Shown here: in pieces, positions 48,636-56,602 of the stretch
How positions within the stretch are numbered: the first letter of the stretch is position 1
Layout: each line of letters starts with the position of its first letter
Origin: Amycolatopsis oliviviridis
Lineage (GTDB): Bacteria > Actinomycetota > Actinomycetes > Mycobacteriales > Pseudonocardiaceae
DNA length: 64,000 nucleotides
Direction: 5' to 3'
Assembly (NCBI RefSeq): GCF_014654365.1
Contig: NZ_BNAY01000006.1
Span: forward strand, 117,702 to 181,701
Notes under the pieces: model-generated
Told to the model about the DNA's origin: nothing
The model's input: the letters and a program-made list of their open reading frames with translations, nothing else
Database searches by the model: none
Program-made: the position numbers and the translations under genes

Positions 48636-50375
48636 TCAACTCACCGGTTCGATGATCCCCGTCCGGGCTTCCGGCGCGGCCGAACGCAGCGCGTCGGCGG
48701 CCTCGTCGCTCGGCTGCGACTGGGACTCCCGTTCCGCGTCGACCCGCGCCGTGTACACCTCGACTTCGCGCTTCTCCTGATCCTTCGACCAGCCGAGCAC
48801 TTCGCCGACCAGCGTCGCGACCTGAGCCGCGCAGTCGACGCCGCGGTGCGCGTACTCGATCGAGATCCGCGTCCGGCGGGCCAAGACGTCTTCCAGGTGC
48901 AGCGCGCCCTCGTGGCTGGCCGCGTACACGACCTCGACGCCGAGGTAGTCCGGAGCGTGCTCCAGCGGCTTCAGCAGTTCCGGCCGTCCCTCGCCGAGCG
49001 CGAGGACCTCGTGCACCATCGAGCCGTACCGGTCGAGCAGGTGACGGACGCGGTATGGGTGCAGCCCGTGCTCGGAAGCCAGGTGGTCGGCCTGGTTCAC
49101 CAGCGCGTGATAGCCGTCCGCGCCGAGCAGCGGCACCTTGTCCGTGATGGACGACTGCGGCCTGCCGGGGAGATCGACGGCCGCGGCGTCGACGGCGTCG
49201 GCCGCCATCACCCGGTAGGTCGTGTACTTGCCGCCCGCGATCGCGACCAGTCCCGGCGCGACCCGCGCGACCGCGTGCTCACGCGAAAGCTTCGACGTCT
49301 CTTCGCTTTCCCCGGCGAGCAAAGGCCGGAGTCCCGCGTAGACCCCTTCGATGTCGTCGTGCGTCAGCGGTGTCGCGAGCACGGTGTTGACGTGTTCGAG
49401 GAGGTAGTCGATGTCGTGCTTCGTCGCGGCGGGATGCGCGAGGTCGAGGTTCCAGTCGGTGTCGGTGGTCCCGACGATCCAGTGATTGCGCCACGGGATG
49501 ACGAACAGCACGGACTTCTCGGTGCGCAGGATCATGCCCGATTCCGAGACGATCCGGTCGCGCGGGACGACGATGTGCACGCCCTTGCTCGCGCGGACGC
49601 GGAACCGGCCGCGGCCACCGGAAAGCCGCTGCAGCTCGTCGGTCCACACGCCGGTGCAGTTGACCACCGCGGACGCGTGGATCTCGGTCTCGCGGCCGTC
49701 CTCGACGTCACGCACGCGAACGCCGGAAATGCGGTCCGCCTCGCGGAGGAAACCGACCACCTGGGTGGAGGTGCGCACCACGGCGCCGTAGTGCGCGGCG
49801 GTGCGGGCGACGGTCATCGTGTGCCGCGCGTCGTCGGATTGCGCGTCGTAGTAACGGATCCCGCCGATCAACGCGGACCGCTTCAGCGCCGGGACCATCC
49901 GCAGCGCCCCCGCGCGGCTCAGATGTTTCTGGCCGGGGACCGACCGCGCGCCGCCCATCGTGTCGTACATCAGCAGGCCGGCCGCGGTGTACGGACGCTC
50001 CCAGATCCGGTGGGTCAGCGGGTACAGGAAGCTCACCGGCTTCACCAGATGCGGCGCGATCGTCGTCAGCATCAGCTCGCGTTCCCGCAGAGCTTCCCGC
50101 ACCAGGCCGAATTCCAGCTGTTCGAGGTACCGGAGCCCGCCGTGGAAGAGCTTGCTGGACCGGCTCGACGTCCCCGAAGCGAGGTCGCGCGCTTCGACCA
50201 GGGCGACCCGAAGACCACGCGTGGCGGCGTCGAGCGCGGTGCCCGCCCCGACCACTCCGCCACCGATGACGACGAGGTCGAACTTGTCCTCACCCAGCCG
50301 CTGCCACGACTCTTCCCGCTTGAGCGGTCCCAGCCTGGCGGGGCTGTTTTCGGCTTCGCGCTGAGAGCTTGCCAC
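48636..50375 (-). CDS. glpD: Glycerol-3-phosphate dehydrogenase (aerobic, FAD)
   Basis: A 579-residue flavoenzyme. VVIGGGVVGAGTALDAATRG binds FAD; SSRSSKLFHGGLRYLEQLEF, MGGARSVPGQKHLS and WNLDLAHPAATKHDIDYLLE are typical of GlpD. It oxidises glycerol-3-phosphate to dihydroxyacetone phosphate at the membrane and passes electrons to quinone. The GTG at 50375 follows AGGAGGAAT. It is divergent from glpFK, so the 235-base gap probably holds the shared regulatory site. Confidence 0.95.
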   Translation of the reverse strand: MASSQREAENSPARLGPLKREESWQRLGEDKFDLVVIGGGVVGAGTALDAATRGLRVALVEARDLASGTSSRSSKLFHGGLRYLEQLEFGLVREALRERELMLTTIAPHLVKPVSFLYPLTHRIWERPYTAAGLLMYDTMGGARSVPGQKHLSRAGALRMVPALKRSALIGGIRYYDAQSDDARHTMTVARTAAHYGAVVRTSTQVVGFLREADRISGVRVRDVEDGRETEIHASAVVNCTGVWTDELQRLSGGRGRFRVRASKGVHIVVPRDRIVSESGMILRTEKSVLFVIPWRNHWIVGTTDTDWNLDLAHPAATKHDIDYLLEHVNTVLATPLTHDDIEGVYAGLRPLLAGESEETSKLSREHAVARVAPGLVAIAGGKYTTYRVMAADAVDAAAVDLPGRPQSSITDKVPLLGADGYHALVNQADHLASEHGLHPYRVRHLLDRYGSMVHEVLALGEGRPELLKPLEHAPDYLGVEVVYAASHEGALHLEDVLARRTRISIEYAHRGVDCAAQVATLVGEVLGWSKDQEKREVEVYTARVDAERESQSQPSDEAADALRSAAPEARTGIIEPVS

Positions 50376-50610
50376 GTGACATTCCTCCTTGATGCCGCTG
50401 TGGCTCCAGCATCGCACGATCGGCCGCGACGGGTCCGTTATGCGGGTGACACGTGTGGCGTAACCCTCGTCGATCTTGAAAGAATTCGTCCGCTCAACGC
50501 CTGGAAGGAACAAATACGCGACGGTAACGTGCGTCGGACGTGGGTCGGCAAGGGCGCCGTAGCACACCGTGTACGACCCTGCGCGGAATGTCCAAAGTGG
50601 AGGTCGTACG

Positions 50611-51366
50611 GTGAGTGTGGGAGCCATATTCGTCTGGGAGCTGCTGGGAACGGCGGTCCTGATCCTGTTGGGTAACGGCGTGGTCGCCAACCACGTGTTG
50701 CGGAAGAACAACGGCCACAACGGTGGCGTCGTGATGATCACCCTCGGCTGGGCGTTCGCGGTCTTCACCGGTGCCAGCATCGCCGCGCCGAGCGGCGCGC
50801 ACCTCAACCCGGCGGTCACGCTGGGCCTCGCCATCGCCGACAAGACGAAGTGGGCGGACGTCCCGATCTACTTCGCGGGGCAGATGATCGGCGCGATCCT
50901 CGGTGCCGTGCTCTGCTGGGCCACCTACAAACTGCAGTTCGACGACCACCCCAACCGCGACGAGACGCTAGGCATCTTCTCGACCGCGCCGCAGATCCCG
51001 AACAAGACCTGGAACCTGGTCACCGAGATCATCGGCACCTTCGTGCTGGTGGCGTGGATCCTGCTCAGCCCGGTCTACGCCAACGCCTCGGGTGAGGGCG
51101 GCACGCCGACCTTCGGCAACTCCGCGCTCGGTTACGCGGGTGTAGCGTTCGTCGTGCTGGTCATCGGCCAGTCCCTCGGTGGCCCGACCGGTTACGCCAT
51201 CAACCCGGCTCGAGACCTCGGCCCCCGCATCGCGTACGCGTTCCTGCTGCCCATCAAGAACAAGGCCAACCCGAACTGGGGCTACTCCTGGGTTCCCGTC
51301 GTCGGCCCGCTCGTCGGCGGCGGCCTGGCCGCCCTCCTGTTCCTCGCCGTCCACAACCTGACCTGA
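50611..51366 (+). CDS. glpF: Glycerol facilitator (aquaglyceroporin)
   Basis: A 251-residue MIP channel with six membrane segments and two pore loops: SGAHLNPAVTLGLA and GYAINPARDLGPR. The Asp after NPAR (NPARD) and the open filter are typical of glycerol-conducting channels. GTG start after GTGGAGG. glpK begins 13 bases after the stop, so the two are one operon for glycerol uptake and trapping. Confidence 0.95.
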   Translation: MSVGAIFVWELLGTAVLILLGNGVVANHVLRKNNGHNGGVVMITLGWAFAVFTGASIAAPSGAHLNPAVTLGLAIADKTKWADVPIYFAGQMIGAILGAVLCWATYKLQFDDHPNRDETLGIFSTAPQIPNKTWNLVTEIIGTFVLVAWILLSPVYANASGEGGTPTFGNSALGYAGVAFVVLVIGQSLGGPTGYAINPARDLGPRIAYAFLLPIKNKANPNWGYSWVPVVGPLVGGGLAALLFLAVHNLT

Positions 51367-51379
51367 GACTGGAGTTTCG

Positions 51380-52894
51380 ATGACTTCGTACGTAGCCGCG
51401 ATCGACCAGGGCACCACGTCGACCCGCTGCATGATCTTCGACCACTCCGGCCGCGTGGTCGCCGTCGACCAGCGGGAGCACGAGCAGATCTTCCCGAAGG
51501 CGGGCTGGGTCGAGCACGACGCCGAGGAGATCTGGGAGAACACGCGGGCCGTCGCGGCGGGTGCGCTCGCCAAGGGCGACCTGGTCGCCGGCGACATCGT
51601 CGCGGTCGGCATCACCAACCAGCGCGAGACCACGCTGGTCTGGGACCGCACCACCGGCAAGCCGGTGTACAACGCGATCGTCTGGCAGGACACCCGCACC
51701 GACAAGATCGTCAGCGACCTCGGCGCCCTCGGCGGCGGGCAGGAGCGCTACCGGGCGAAGGTGGGCCTGCCGCTGGCGACCTACTTCTCCGGACCGAAGA
51801 TCAAGTGGATCCTCGACAACGTTGACGGCGCCCGCGCGCGGGCCGAAGCGGGCGACCTGATCTTCGGCAACATGGACACCTGGGTGCTGTGGAACATGAC
51901 CGGCGGGGTCGACGGCGGCGTGCACGTCACCGACCCGACCAACGCGTCGCGGACCATGCTGATGGACCTCGACACGCTGACCTGGGACGCCGGGATCGCC
52001 GAAGAGATGACGATCCCGCTGTCGATGCTGCCGGAGATCCGCTCGTCCTCGGAGACCTACGGCAAGGTCCGCGAGAAGGGCGCGCTGGCCGGGGTCCCGA
52101 TCTCGGGCATCCTGGGCGACCAGCAGGCGGCGACCTTCGGACAGGCCTGCCTCTCGCCGGGTGAAGCGAAGAACACCTACGGCACCGGCAACTTCATGCT
52201 GCTCAACACCGGCACCGAGAAGGTCATGTCGGACAACGGGCTGCTCACCACGGTCTGCTACAAGATCGGCTCGAACGACACGGTGTACGCGCTCGAAGGT
52301 TCGATCGCGGTCACCGGTTCGCTCGTGCAGTGGCTGCGGGACAACCTCGGCCTGATCGGCTCCGCGGCCGAGGTCGAGCAGCACGCTCGCACCGTCGAGG
52401 ACAACGGTGGCGCGTACTTCGTGCCGGCCTTCTCGGGTCTCTTCGCGCCGTACTGGCGTTCCGACGCCCGCGGCGCGATCGTCGGCCTCACCCGGTTCGT
52501 CAACAAGGGGCACATCTCGCGGGCGGTGCTGGAGGCGACGGCCTTCCAGTCGCGCGAGGTGATCGACGCGATGAACGCCGACTCCGGTGTCCCGCTGAAG
52601 TCGCTGAAGGTCGACGGCGGCATGGTCGTCAACGAGCTGCTCATGCAGTTCCAGGCCGACATCCTCGGCGTGCCCGTGATCCGCCCGGTGGTCAACGAGA
52701 CCACCGCGCTGGGCGCGGCCTACGCGGCCGGTCTCGCGGTGGGCTTCTGGAAGAGCGAGGACGACATCCGCAACAACTGGGCGCAGGACAAGCAGTGGGA
52801 CCCGTCGATGGACGAGGCCCGCCGCGAGTCCGAGTACCGCAACTGGAAGAAGGCCGTCACGAAGACCTTCGACTGGGTCGAGGGCGAAGACTGA
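51380..52894 (+). CDS. glpK: Glycerol kinase
   Basis: A 504-residue FGGY kinase: AIDQGTTSTRCMIFDHSGRV at the N terminus, WQDTRTDKIV, ISGILGDQQAATFGQACLSP, and the C-terminal LKVDGGMVVNELLMQFQADI with ETTALGAAYAAGLAVGFW. It phosphorylates glycerol that enters through glpF; glpD then oxidises the product. GGAG lies before the ATG. A hairpin of the GTGAAGGCC family follows at 52916. Confidence 0.96.
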   Translation: MTSYVAAIDQGTTSTRCMIFDHSGRVVAVDQREHEQIFPKAGWVEHDAEEIWENTRAVAAGALAKGDLVAGDIVAVGITNQRETTLVWDRTTGKPVYNAIVWQDTRTDKIVSDLGALGGGQERYRAKVGLPLATYFSGPKIKWILDNVDGARARAEAGDLIFGNMDTWVLWNMTGGVDGGVHVTDPTNASRTMLMDLDTLTWDAGIAEEMTIPLSMLPEIRSSSETYGKVREKGALAGVPISGILGDQQAATFGQACLSPGEAKNTYGTGNFMLLNTGTEKVMSDNGLLTTVCYKIGSNDTVYALEGSIAVTGSLVQWLRDNLGLIGSAAEVEQHARTVEDNGGAYFVPAFSGLFAPYWRSDARGAIVGLTRFVNKGHISRAVLEATAFQSREVIDAMNADSGVPLKSLKVDGGMVVNELLMQFQADILGVPVIRPVVNETTALGAAYAAGLAVGFWKSEDDIRNNWAQDKQWDPSMDEARRESEYRNWKKAVTKTFDWVEGED

Positions 52895-52915
52895 CCCTCG
52901 CCCGCTGAGCACGCG

Positions 52916-52970
52916 GTCCGTGAAGGCCTCCTTCCCTACCTTGAGATTAGGGAAGGCGGCCTTCACAGAC
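52916..52970. repeat. GTGAAGGCC-family inverted repeat
   Basis: 23-base arms (52916-52938 and 52948-52970) starting GTCCGTGAAGGCCTCC, with two mismatches, between glpK and a convergent gene. Confidence 0.85.
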
Positions 52971-52972
52971 TT

Positions 52973-52995
52973 ACGCATCTAGAGGACTAAATGCG
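52973..52995. repeat. Single CAGAGGAC-type element
   Basis: ACGCATCTAGAGGACTAAAT and the next three bases form a variant of the 27-bp element seen three times at 46961-47068, with CGCAT/ATGCG ends. It abuts the preceding hairpin. Confidence 0.65.
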
Positions 52996-53004
52996 CCGTG
53001 GTGG

Positions 53005-53634
53005 CTAGCCGAAAGCGCCGCCTCCGGTCTGCGGAGCGCCCTTCGGCGTCACCTTCACCTGCGGCGTCTTGCCCGGTGACGGCGTCCCGCACGGTTTCGT
53101 CAACGCCGCCGGAACGACGTCGCCCGCGCTCGACGACGGCGCACCGCTGCCGGGCGGTTTGCTCTGGGAAGAAGGCGGCTTGCTGCTCGACGACGGCGGT
53201 TCGCTGCTCGACGGCGGTTTACTCGAGGACGGCGGCGTACTCGAAGGCGGGGTCGTCGGCGGCAGGCAGGCGATCTCGAACTCGACGGTCGCCGTCCCGC
53301 TCGCGGCAGGCAGGTTCGGCCCGCCGTCGCAGTGGAAGCTCGCCTTGTACTTCCCGATCTTCCCCGCGGCCTTCCCGTGCCCGAGGTACGGCGCCTGGTT
53401 TCCCGACCCCGGCCTGCCTTCGAGCGTGACCGGACCGGTCAGGCCCGCCGACGTCACCGCGGTGCGCGTGCCGTAGCAACTGGCGGTGAATTCCAGTGCC
53501 TGCCCGGGAGCGACCTTCGCCGGGCTGACCCACAGTTTCGGCGGCGGCGCGGTGGCCGACGCTTGCGGGGCGAGGAACACTCCCGCCGTCATCGCGAGCA
53601 GCCCCGCGCCCGCGACGATTCCTTTCATTCCCAT
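53005..53634 (-). CDS. Secreted protein with PxGAPQTGGG tail, sortase cluster
   Basis: A 209-residue exported protein. The signal peptide ends at QASATA (about 29). Residues 34-125 form a beta-rich domain starting LWVSPAKVAPGQALEFTASC, with Cys pair near 53 and 100. A Ser/Pro stalk of about 50 residues follows. The chain stops at VTPKGAPQTGGGAFG, with no hydrophobic tail. The sister genes at 53753 and 55105 share the SPAK domain and the PxGAPQTGG motif. Surface display by the nearby sortase would need a membrane tail that this protein lacks. Confidence 0.82.
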   Translation of the reverse strand: MGMKGIVAGAGLLAMTAGVFLAPQASATAPPPKLWVSPAKVAPGQALEFTASCYGTRTAVTSAGLTGPVTLEGRPGSGNQAPYLGHGKAAGKIGKYKASFHCDGGPNLPAASGTATVEFEIACLPPTTPPSSTPPSSSKPPSSSEPPSSSSKPPSSQSKPPGSGAPSSSAGDVVPAALTKPCGTPSPGKTPQVKVTPKGAPQTGGGAFG

Positions 53635-53713
53635 GATCTTTCTCCCTCAGTGCGAGCCCTCGCATCAGGAACACACCCGGGAAAGGGAATCGGTTGCCTT
53701 CGGAAGCGAAAAG

Positions 53714-53759
53714 CTCATGAGTGGTAATGCCGGTTCTAACCGGCATTACCACTCACGAG
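53714..53759. repeat. GTGAGTGG-family inverted repeat
   Basis: 22-base arms (53714-53735 and 53738-53759), one mismatch, around the GTTCTAAC core. Shares GAGTGGTAA with the 31875 element. Between two minus-strand secreted-protein genes; its last bases overlap the stop region of the gene at 53753. Confidence 0.85.
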
Positions 53760-54292
53760 AAAGCGCCCCCACCTGTCTGCGGCGCACCTACCGGAATCTT
53801 CGAAACCTGCCGCCCCGAACCCGGCTTGATCGCGGCTCCCGGCGGCGCGGGTTTACTCGGCGACGCCGTCGGTTTCGGCGGTTTGACCGACGAGGTCGGC
53901 ACCGCCGTCACTTCGATGTTGATCGTCACCGCCTTCGTCTTGCAGACCGCCGTGACCGCGTAGAAGCCAGGGCGCGCCTTGTCGTTGACGTGCGCGACGG
54001 CGCCTTGGATCACCGGATTCTCCGAGGTGACCTCGAACTTCCCGACGCTGTCCAGCACCATCGACTTCACCTCGCCGAGTTCGGCGACCGCGCAGCCGAC
54101 GGAGACCAGGACGTCCTCGCCCGCCTTCGACTTCGCCGGCGAAACCGCGATGAACGGGTACGGCACCGGCGGCGGGGTGGCCGACGTGGTCGGCGAGGTC
54201 GAGACGTCCTGCGCGTACGCGACCGCTGGGACGGCCAGCACCACACCGCACGCCATCACCAAGGCGGACCGGTATTTGATCATGGATCTCAC
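53753..54292 (-). CDS. Secreted protein with PxGAPQTGGG tail, coupled to sortase
   Basis: A 179-residue exported protein: signal peptide to VAYAQ (about 28), then a beta domain YPFIAVSPAKSKAGEDVLVS with two Cys (about 67 and 117) and a Pro/Lys/Ser stalk. It ends KIPVGAPQTGGGAFS with no membrane tail. The GTG start overlaps the sortase stop (GTGA), showing translational coupling; an ATG three codons in is the alternative. It is clearly related to the proteins at 53005 and 55105. Confidence 0.83.
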   Translation of the reverse strand: MRSMIKYRSALVMACGVVLAVPAVAYAQDVSTSPTTSATPPPVPYPFIAVSPAKSKAGEDVLVSVGCAVAELGEVKSMVLDSVGKFEVTSENPVIQGAVAHVNDKARPGFYAVTAVCKTKAVTINIEVTAVPTSSVKPPKPTASPSKPAPPGAAIKPGSGRQVSKIPVGAPQTGGGAFS

Positions 54293-54957
54293 CTCGCGAT
54301 CAGCCGAGCGAAAACGATGATGTTGTCGAGATAGTTGTGCGACGCCTTGTCGAAGACCCCGCCGCAGGTGATGAGCCGCAGCTCCGGCGCGGTGGTGTCG
54401 CCGTAGACGGCGTCGGTCGGGAACTTGTCCTTCGCCACGCGCTCGACCTTCGTGACCGCGAACTCGGCCGTCGTGCCGTCCTTGCGGGCGATCGAGACCT
54501 TGTCGCCGGGCGCCAGTTCCTTCAGCCGGAAGAAGATGCCCTTCTGCTTGTTCCCGTCCACGTGCCCGAGGATCACCGAAGGCCCGACCTCCCCCGGGGT
54601 CGGCCCGTTCTCGTACCAGCCCGCCTGCATCGGCTGGGTCACCGGCGGCACCTCGACGGTGTTGTCCGCGTTGAGCCCGAGCGGGACCAGGCTGGACTTC
54701 GCCTCGATCTTCGGCACGTCGATCGAGAGCGGATCGGCCTTCGGCATCCCCTCGACGGCCGCCCCGCCGTCCGCGGGCGCGCTCGGCTCACCCGGCTCGG
54801 CAGACGGCGTCTCCGCCTGACTCGCGGCCGCCGGCGGCGCCGCCTGGCCGGTCTCCCCCGGACCGGACAGGACGAACCCCAGTGTCGCCAGTACGGCCAG
54901 CAGGACGACCGCGAGCGCCAGCAGCGCCTGCCGCCCTCGCCACCATGTCGACTTCAT
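54289..54957 (-). CDS. Class F sortase
   Basis: A 222-residue sortase. An N-terminal membrane anchor (about 10-31) and an Ala/Pro/Glu linker lead to the catalytic domain. His132 is in PSVILGHVDG, Cys198 in LRLITCGG, and Arg218 in DNIIVFARL, so the His-Cys-Arg set is present. Sortases cut sorting signals and link proteins to the wall. I chose the ATG at 54957. It lies between genes for secreted proteins that share a PQTGG motif, which are its likely substrates. Confidence 0.88.
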   Translation of the reverse strand: MKSTWWRGRQALLALAVVLLAVLATLGFVLSGPGETGQAAPPAAASQAETPSAEPGEPSAPADGGAAVEGMPKADPLSIDVPKIEAKSSLVPLGLNADNTVEVPPVTQPMQAGWYENGPTPGEVGPSVILGHVDGNKQKGIFFRLKELAPGDKVSIARKDGTTAEFAVTKVERVAKDKFPTDAVYGDTTAPELRLITCGGVFDKASHNYLDNIIVFARLIAR

Positions 54958-55104
54958 GTTCACCCCTGTAGTGAAACGGCGTGATGGCGACCGAGCCGGT
55001 CCCGGCCCCCAGACCGGAACCGGCTCGTCGTTCACCCCCACGCCTGCCTGACGCCACGCACGCCCCGACGGTTGCCCGCTCAGGTCACGAAATGATCGCG
55101 ATCC

Positions 55105-55719
55105 CTACGCCCGCACCGTACGACGACGGTACGCCGCGAAGCCGACACCGCCCGCGACCAGCGCGAGACCGCCCCCGACGGCGGCGAGGACGCCGGCGTG
55201 GTCGGCGGGCCCCTCGGTGCCGCCGGTCTGCGGGGCGCCGGAGGGCACCTTGGCGACCTGGTTCTTCTTGCCGAGCACCTCGAAGGTGACCGTCGACTTC
55301 TGCCCCCAGCAGGTCAGCGTCACCGGGTACTTGCCCGGCTTGATGTCCTTGACCGTCGCGGACCATTTCGCGGAGTCGATGGAGTTCGCGGAGTTGACGG
55401 TGAGGGCCGCCGAAGTGACCTTCGGGCCGAACTCGTTGTTCCGGGTGGCGCACTGGAAGTCCAGCTTCACCTTGTCCCCCGGCTTGCCCTTGGCGGGCGA
55501 GAGGGTCAGGCCCTTGAGGATCCCGACCGGCGACGCGTGCGGGCCGGGGCCGTCAGGGTCCTCGGACGGGGACGCCGACGGCGAGGGGGACGGAGAAGGC
55601 GAAGCCGAGGAAGAAGAAGGCGAAGGAACAGTCGTCGGAGAAGTCGCGAAAGCGACGCCCGGCGCGAGAAGAAGGAATCCGGCGACGGTACCGGCGGTGA
55701 GCATGACAGTGCGCTTCAT
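55105..55719 (-). CDS. Secreted protein with complete PQTGG sorting-type signal
   Basis: A 204-residue protein: signal peptide to VAFATS (about 26), a Ser/Pro stretch, a beta domain (about 68-150) with LTLSPAKGKPGDKVKLDFQC and a second Cys in TLTCWG, then VPSGAPQTGGTEGPAD, a hydrophobic segment (HAGVLAAVGGGLALVAGGVG) and a basic end YRRRTVRA. This is the layout of a sortase sorting signal, with GAPQTGG in place of LPxTG. It is the only one of the four sister proteins with the full tail. Confidence 0.86.
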   Translation of the reverse strand: MKRTVMLTAGTVAGFLLLAPGVAFATSPTTVPSPSSSSASPSPSPSPSASPSEDPDGPGPHASPVGILKGLTLSPAKGKPGDKVKLDFQCATRNNEFGPKVTSAALTVNSANSIDSAKWSATVKDIKPGKYPVTLTCWGQKSTVTFEVLGKKNQVAKVPSGAPQTGGTEGPADHAGVLAAVGGGLALVAGGVGFAAYRRRTVRA

Positions 55720-55924
55720 GGAATTACCCCTGATGAATTGACCGTGGATGGGAATCGGACAAGAAGAATCCCCGCGCCCCTGTTCCCCCAGTGGCGGTTC
55801 TCTGTCTTTCCGACATACTCATGACGCCTCGACCGGGGGCCGGGTTGCCCGGTTTCATCACGAAAAGATCGCGAAATCCAGAGGCGAGAGGAATGACGCG
55901 AAAGCCACTTTCAGGACGCACTGG

Positions 55925-55988
55925 GTCGGGGTGGTCGTGAGTGGCGATTCGTGTTCTAACCCGAATCGCCACTCACGACCACCCCGAC
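55925..55988. repeat. GTGGTCGTGAGTGG-family inverted repeat
   Basis: Perfect 27-bp arms (55925-55951 and 55962-55988) with GTTCTAAC in the loop. It lies between two secreted-protein genes and next to the terminator at 55990. Confidence 0.9.
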
Positions 55989-55989
55989 G

Positions 55990-56021
55990 AAAAACCGCCC
56001 CCGGACCGAGTCCGAGGGCGG
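55990..56021 (-). terminator. Intrinsic terminator of the gene at 56041
   Basis: On the minus strand a CCGCCC...GGGCGG stem with inner GGAC/GTCC pairs is followed by five T (A tract at 55990-55994). It begins 20 bases after the stop codon. This is the one clear U-tract terminator I found. Confidence 0.75.
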
Positions 56022-56040
56022 CTGAAAGAAAGGGTGTAAC

Positions 56041-56523
56041 TCAGGAAGCCATACTGCCGTCACCCGCGTGCGCGGAACCGGACGGCACCGCGCTCACCTG
56101 CCGGGCGGGCACGGAAAACGTCGCCGTATAAGACTTTCCGTTGCAGTTGACGGTCAGCGGGTAGTTCCCCGGCGCCGTGTCCTTCTTGAGCTCGACCTCG
56201 GCGCTGACGTTCGCCGGGACACCGATGAGCGGACCGTAGTCGTACTTCCCGATGCTCAGCACCGGCGAAGAGAACGTCGTCGACGTCGGCGCCTTCAGGC
56301 CTTGGCCGCCGGGGCACTGCGCTAGCGCCACGTTCGCGTCGCCGTGCACGTACTTGTTGACGAGACCGAGTTCGTAGGCCGTGTCGTCGTTGAGCTGCAC
56401 CGTGACACCGCCGGGATCGGGCTGGGGCGCGGATTGCTGAGCGAGACCGGTCGCCGGACCCGCCAGCAACGCCGCACCGATCGCCACCACTCCGACGGCA
56501 CCCCTGCGAACCCTGCGAACCAC
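56041..56523 (-). CDS. Secreted protein of the sortase cluster with a degenerate tail
   Basis: A 160-residue exported protein: signal peptide to GLAQQ (about 29), a beta domain with Cys about 70 and 126 (VALAQCPGGQGLKAP, then PLTVNCNGKSYTATF), and the end VSAVPSGSAHAGDGSMAS. The C terminus keeps the VPSG start of the sister-protein motif but has SAHAGDG where they have APQTGGG. No membrane tail. It is the first gene of the cluster and has its own terminator, so it may be expressed separately. Confidence 0.78.
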   Translation of the reverse strand: MVRRVRRGAVGVVAIGAALLAGPATGLAQQSAPQPDPGGVTVQLNDDTAYELGLVNKYVHGDANVALAQCPGGQGLKAPTSTTFSSPVLSIGKYDYGPLIGVPANVSAEVELKKDTAPGNYPLTVNCNGKSYTATFSVPARQVSAVPSGSAHAGDGSMAS

Positions 56524-56602
56524 GAAAAACCCCTAGCTGTCACCGAAACACCGACACGCGCTAGACGCGGGCACCCCCGCGAGGGTTGCTTCCCCGGCGG
56601 GA

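Noticed and set aside
50376..50610. Defined glp operator between glpD and glpF
   Set aside because: Regulation from this gap is likely, but I could not identify a convincing dyad or -10/-35 pair to report.
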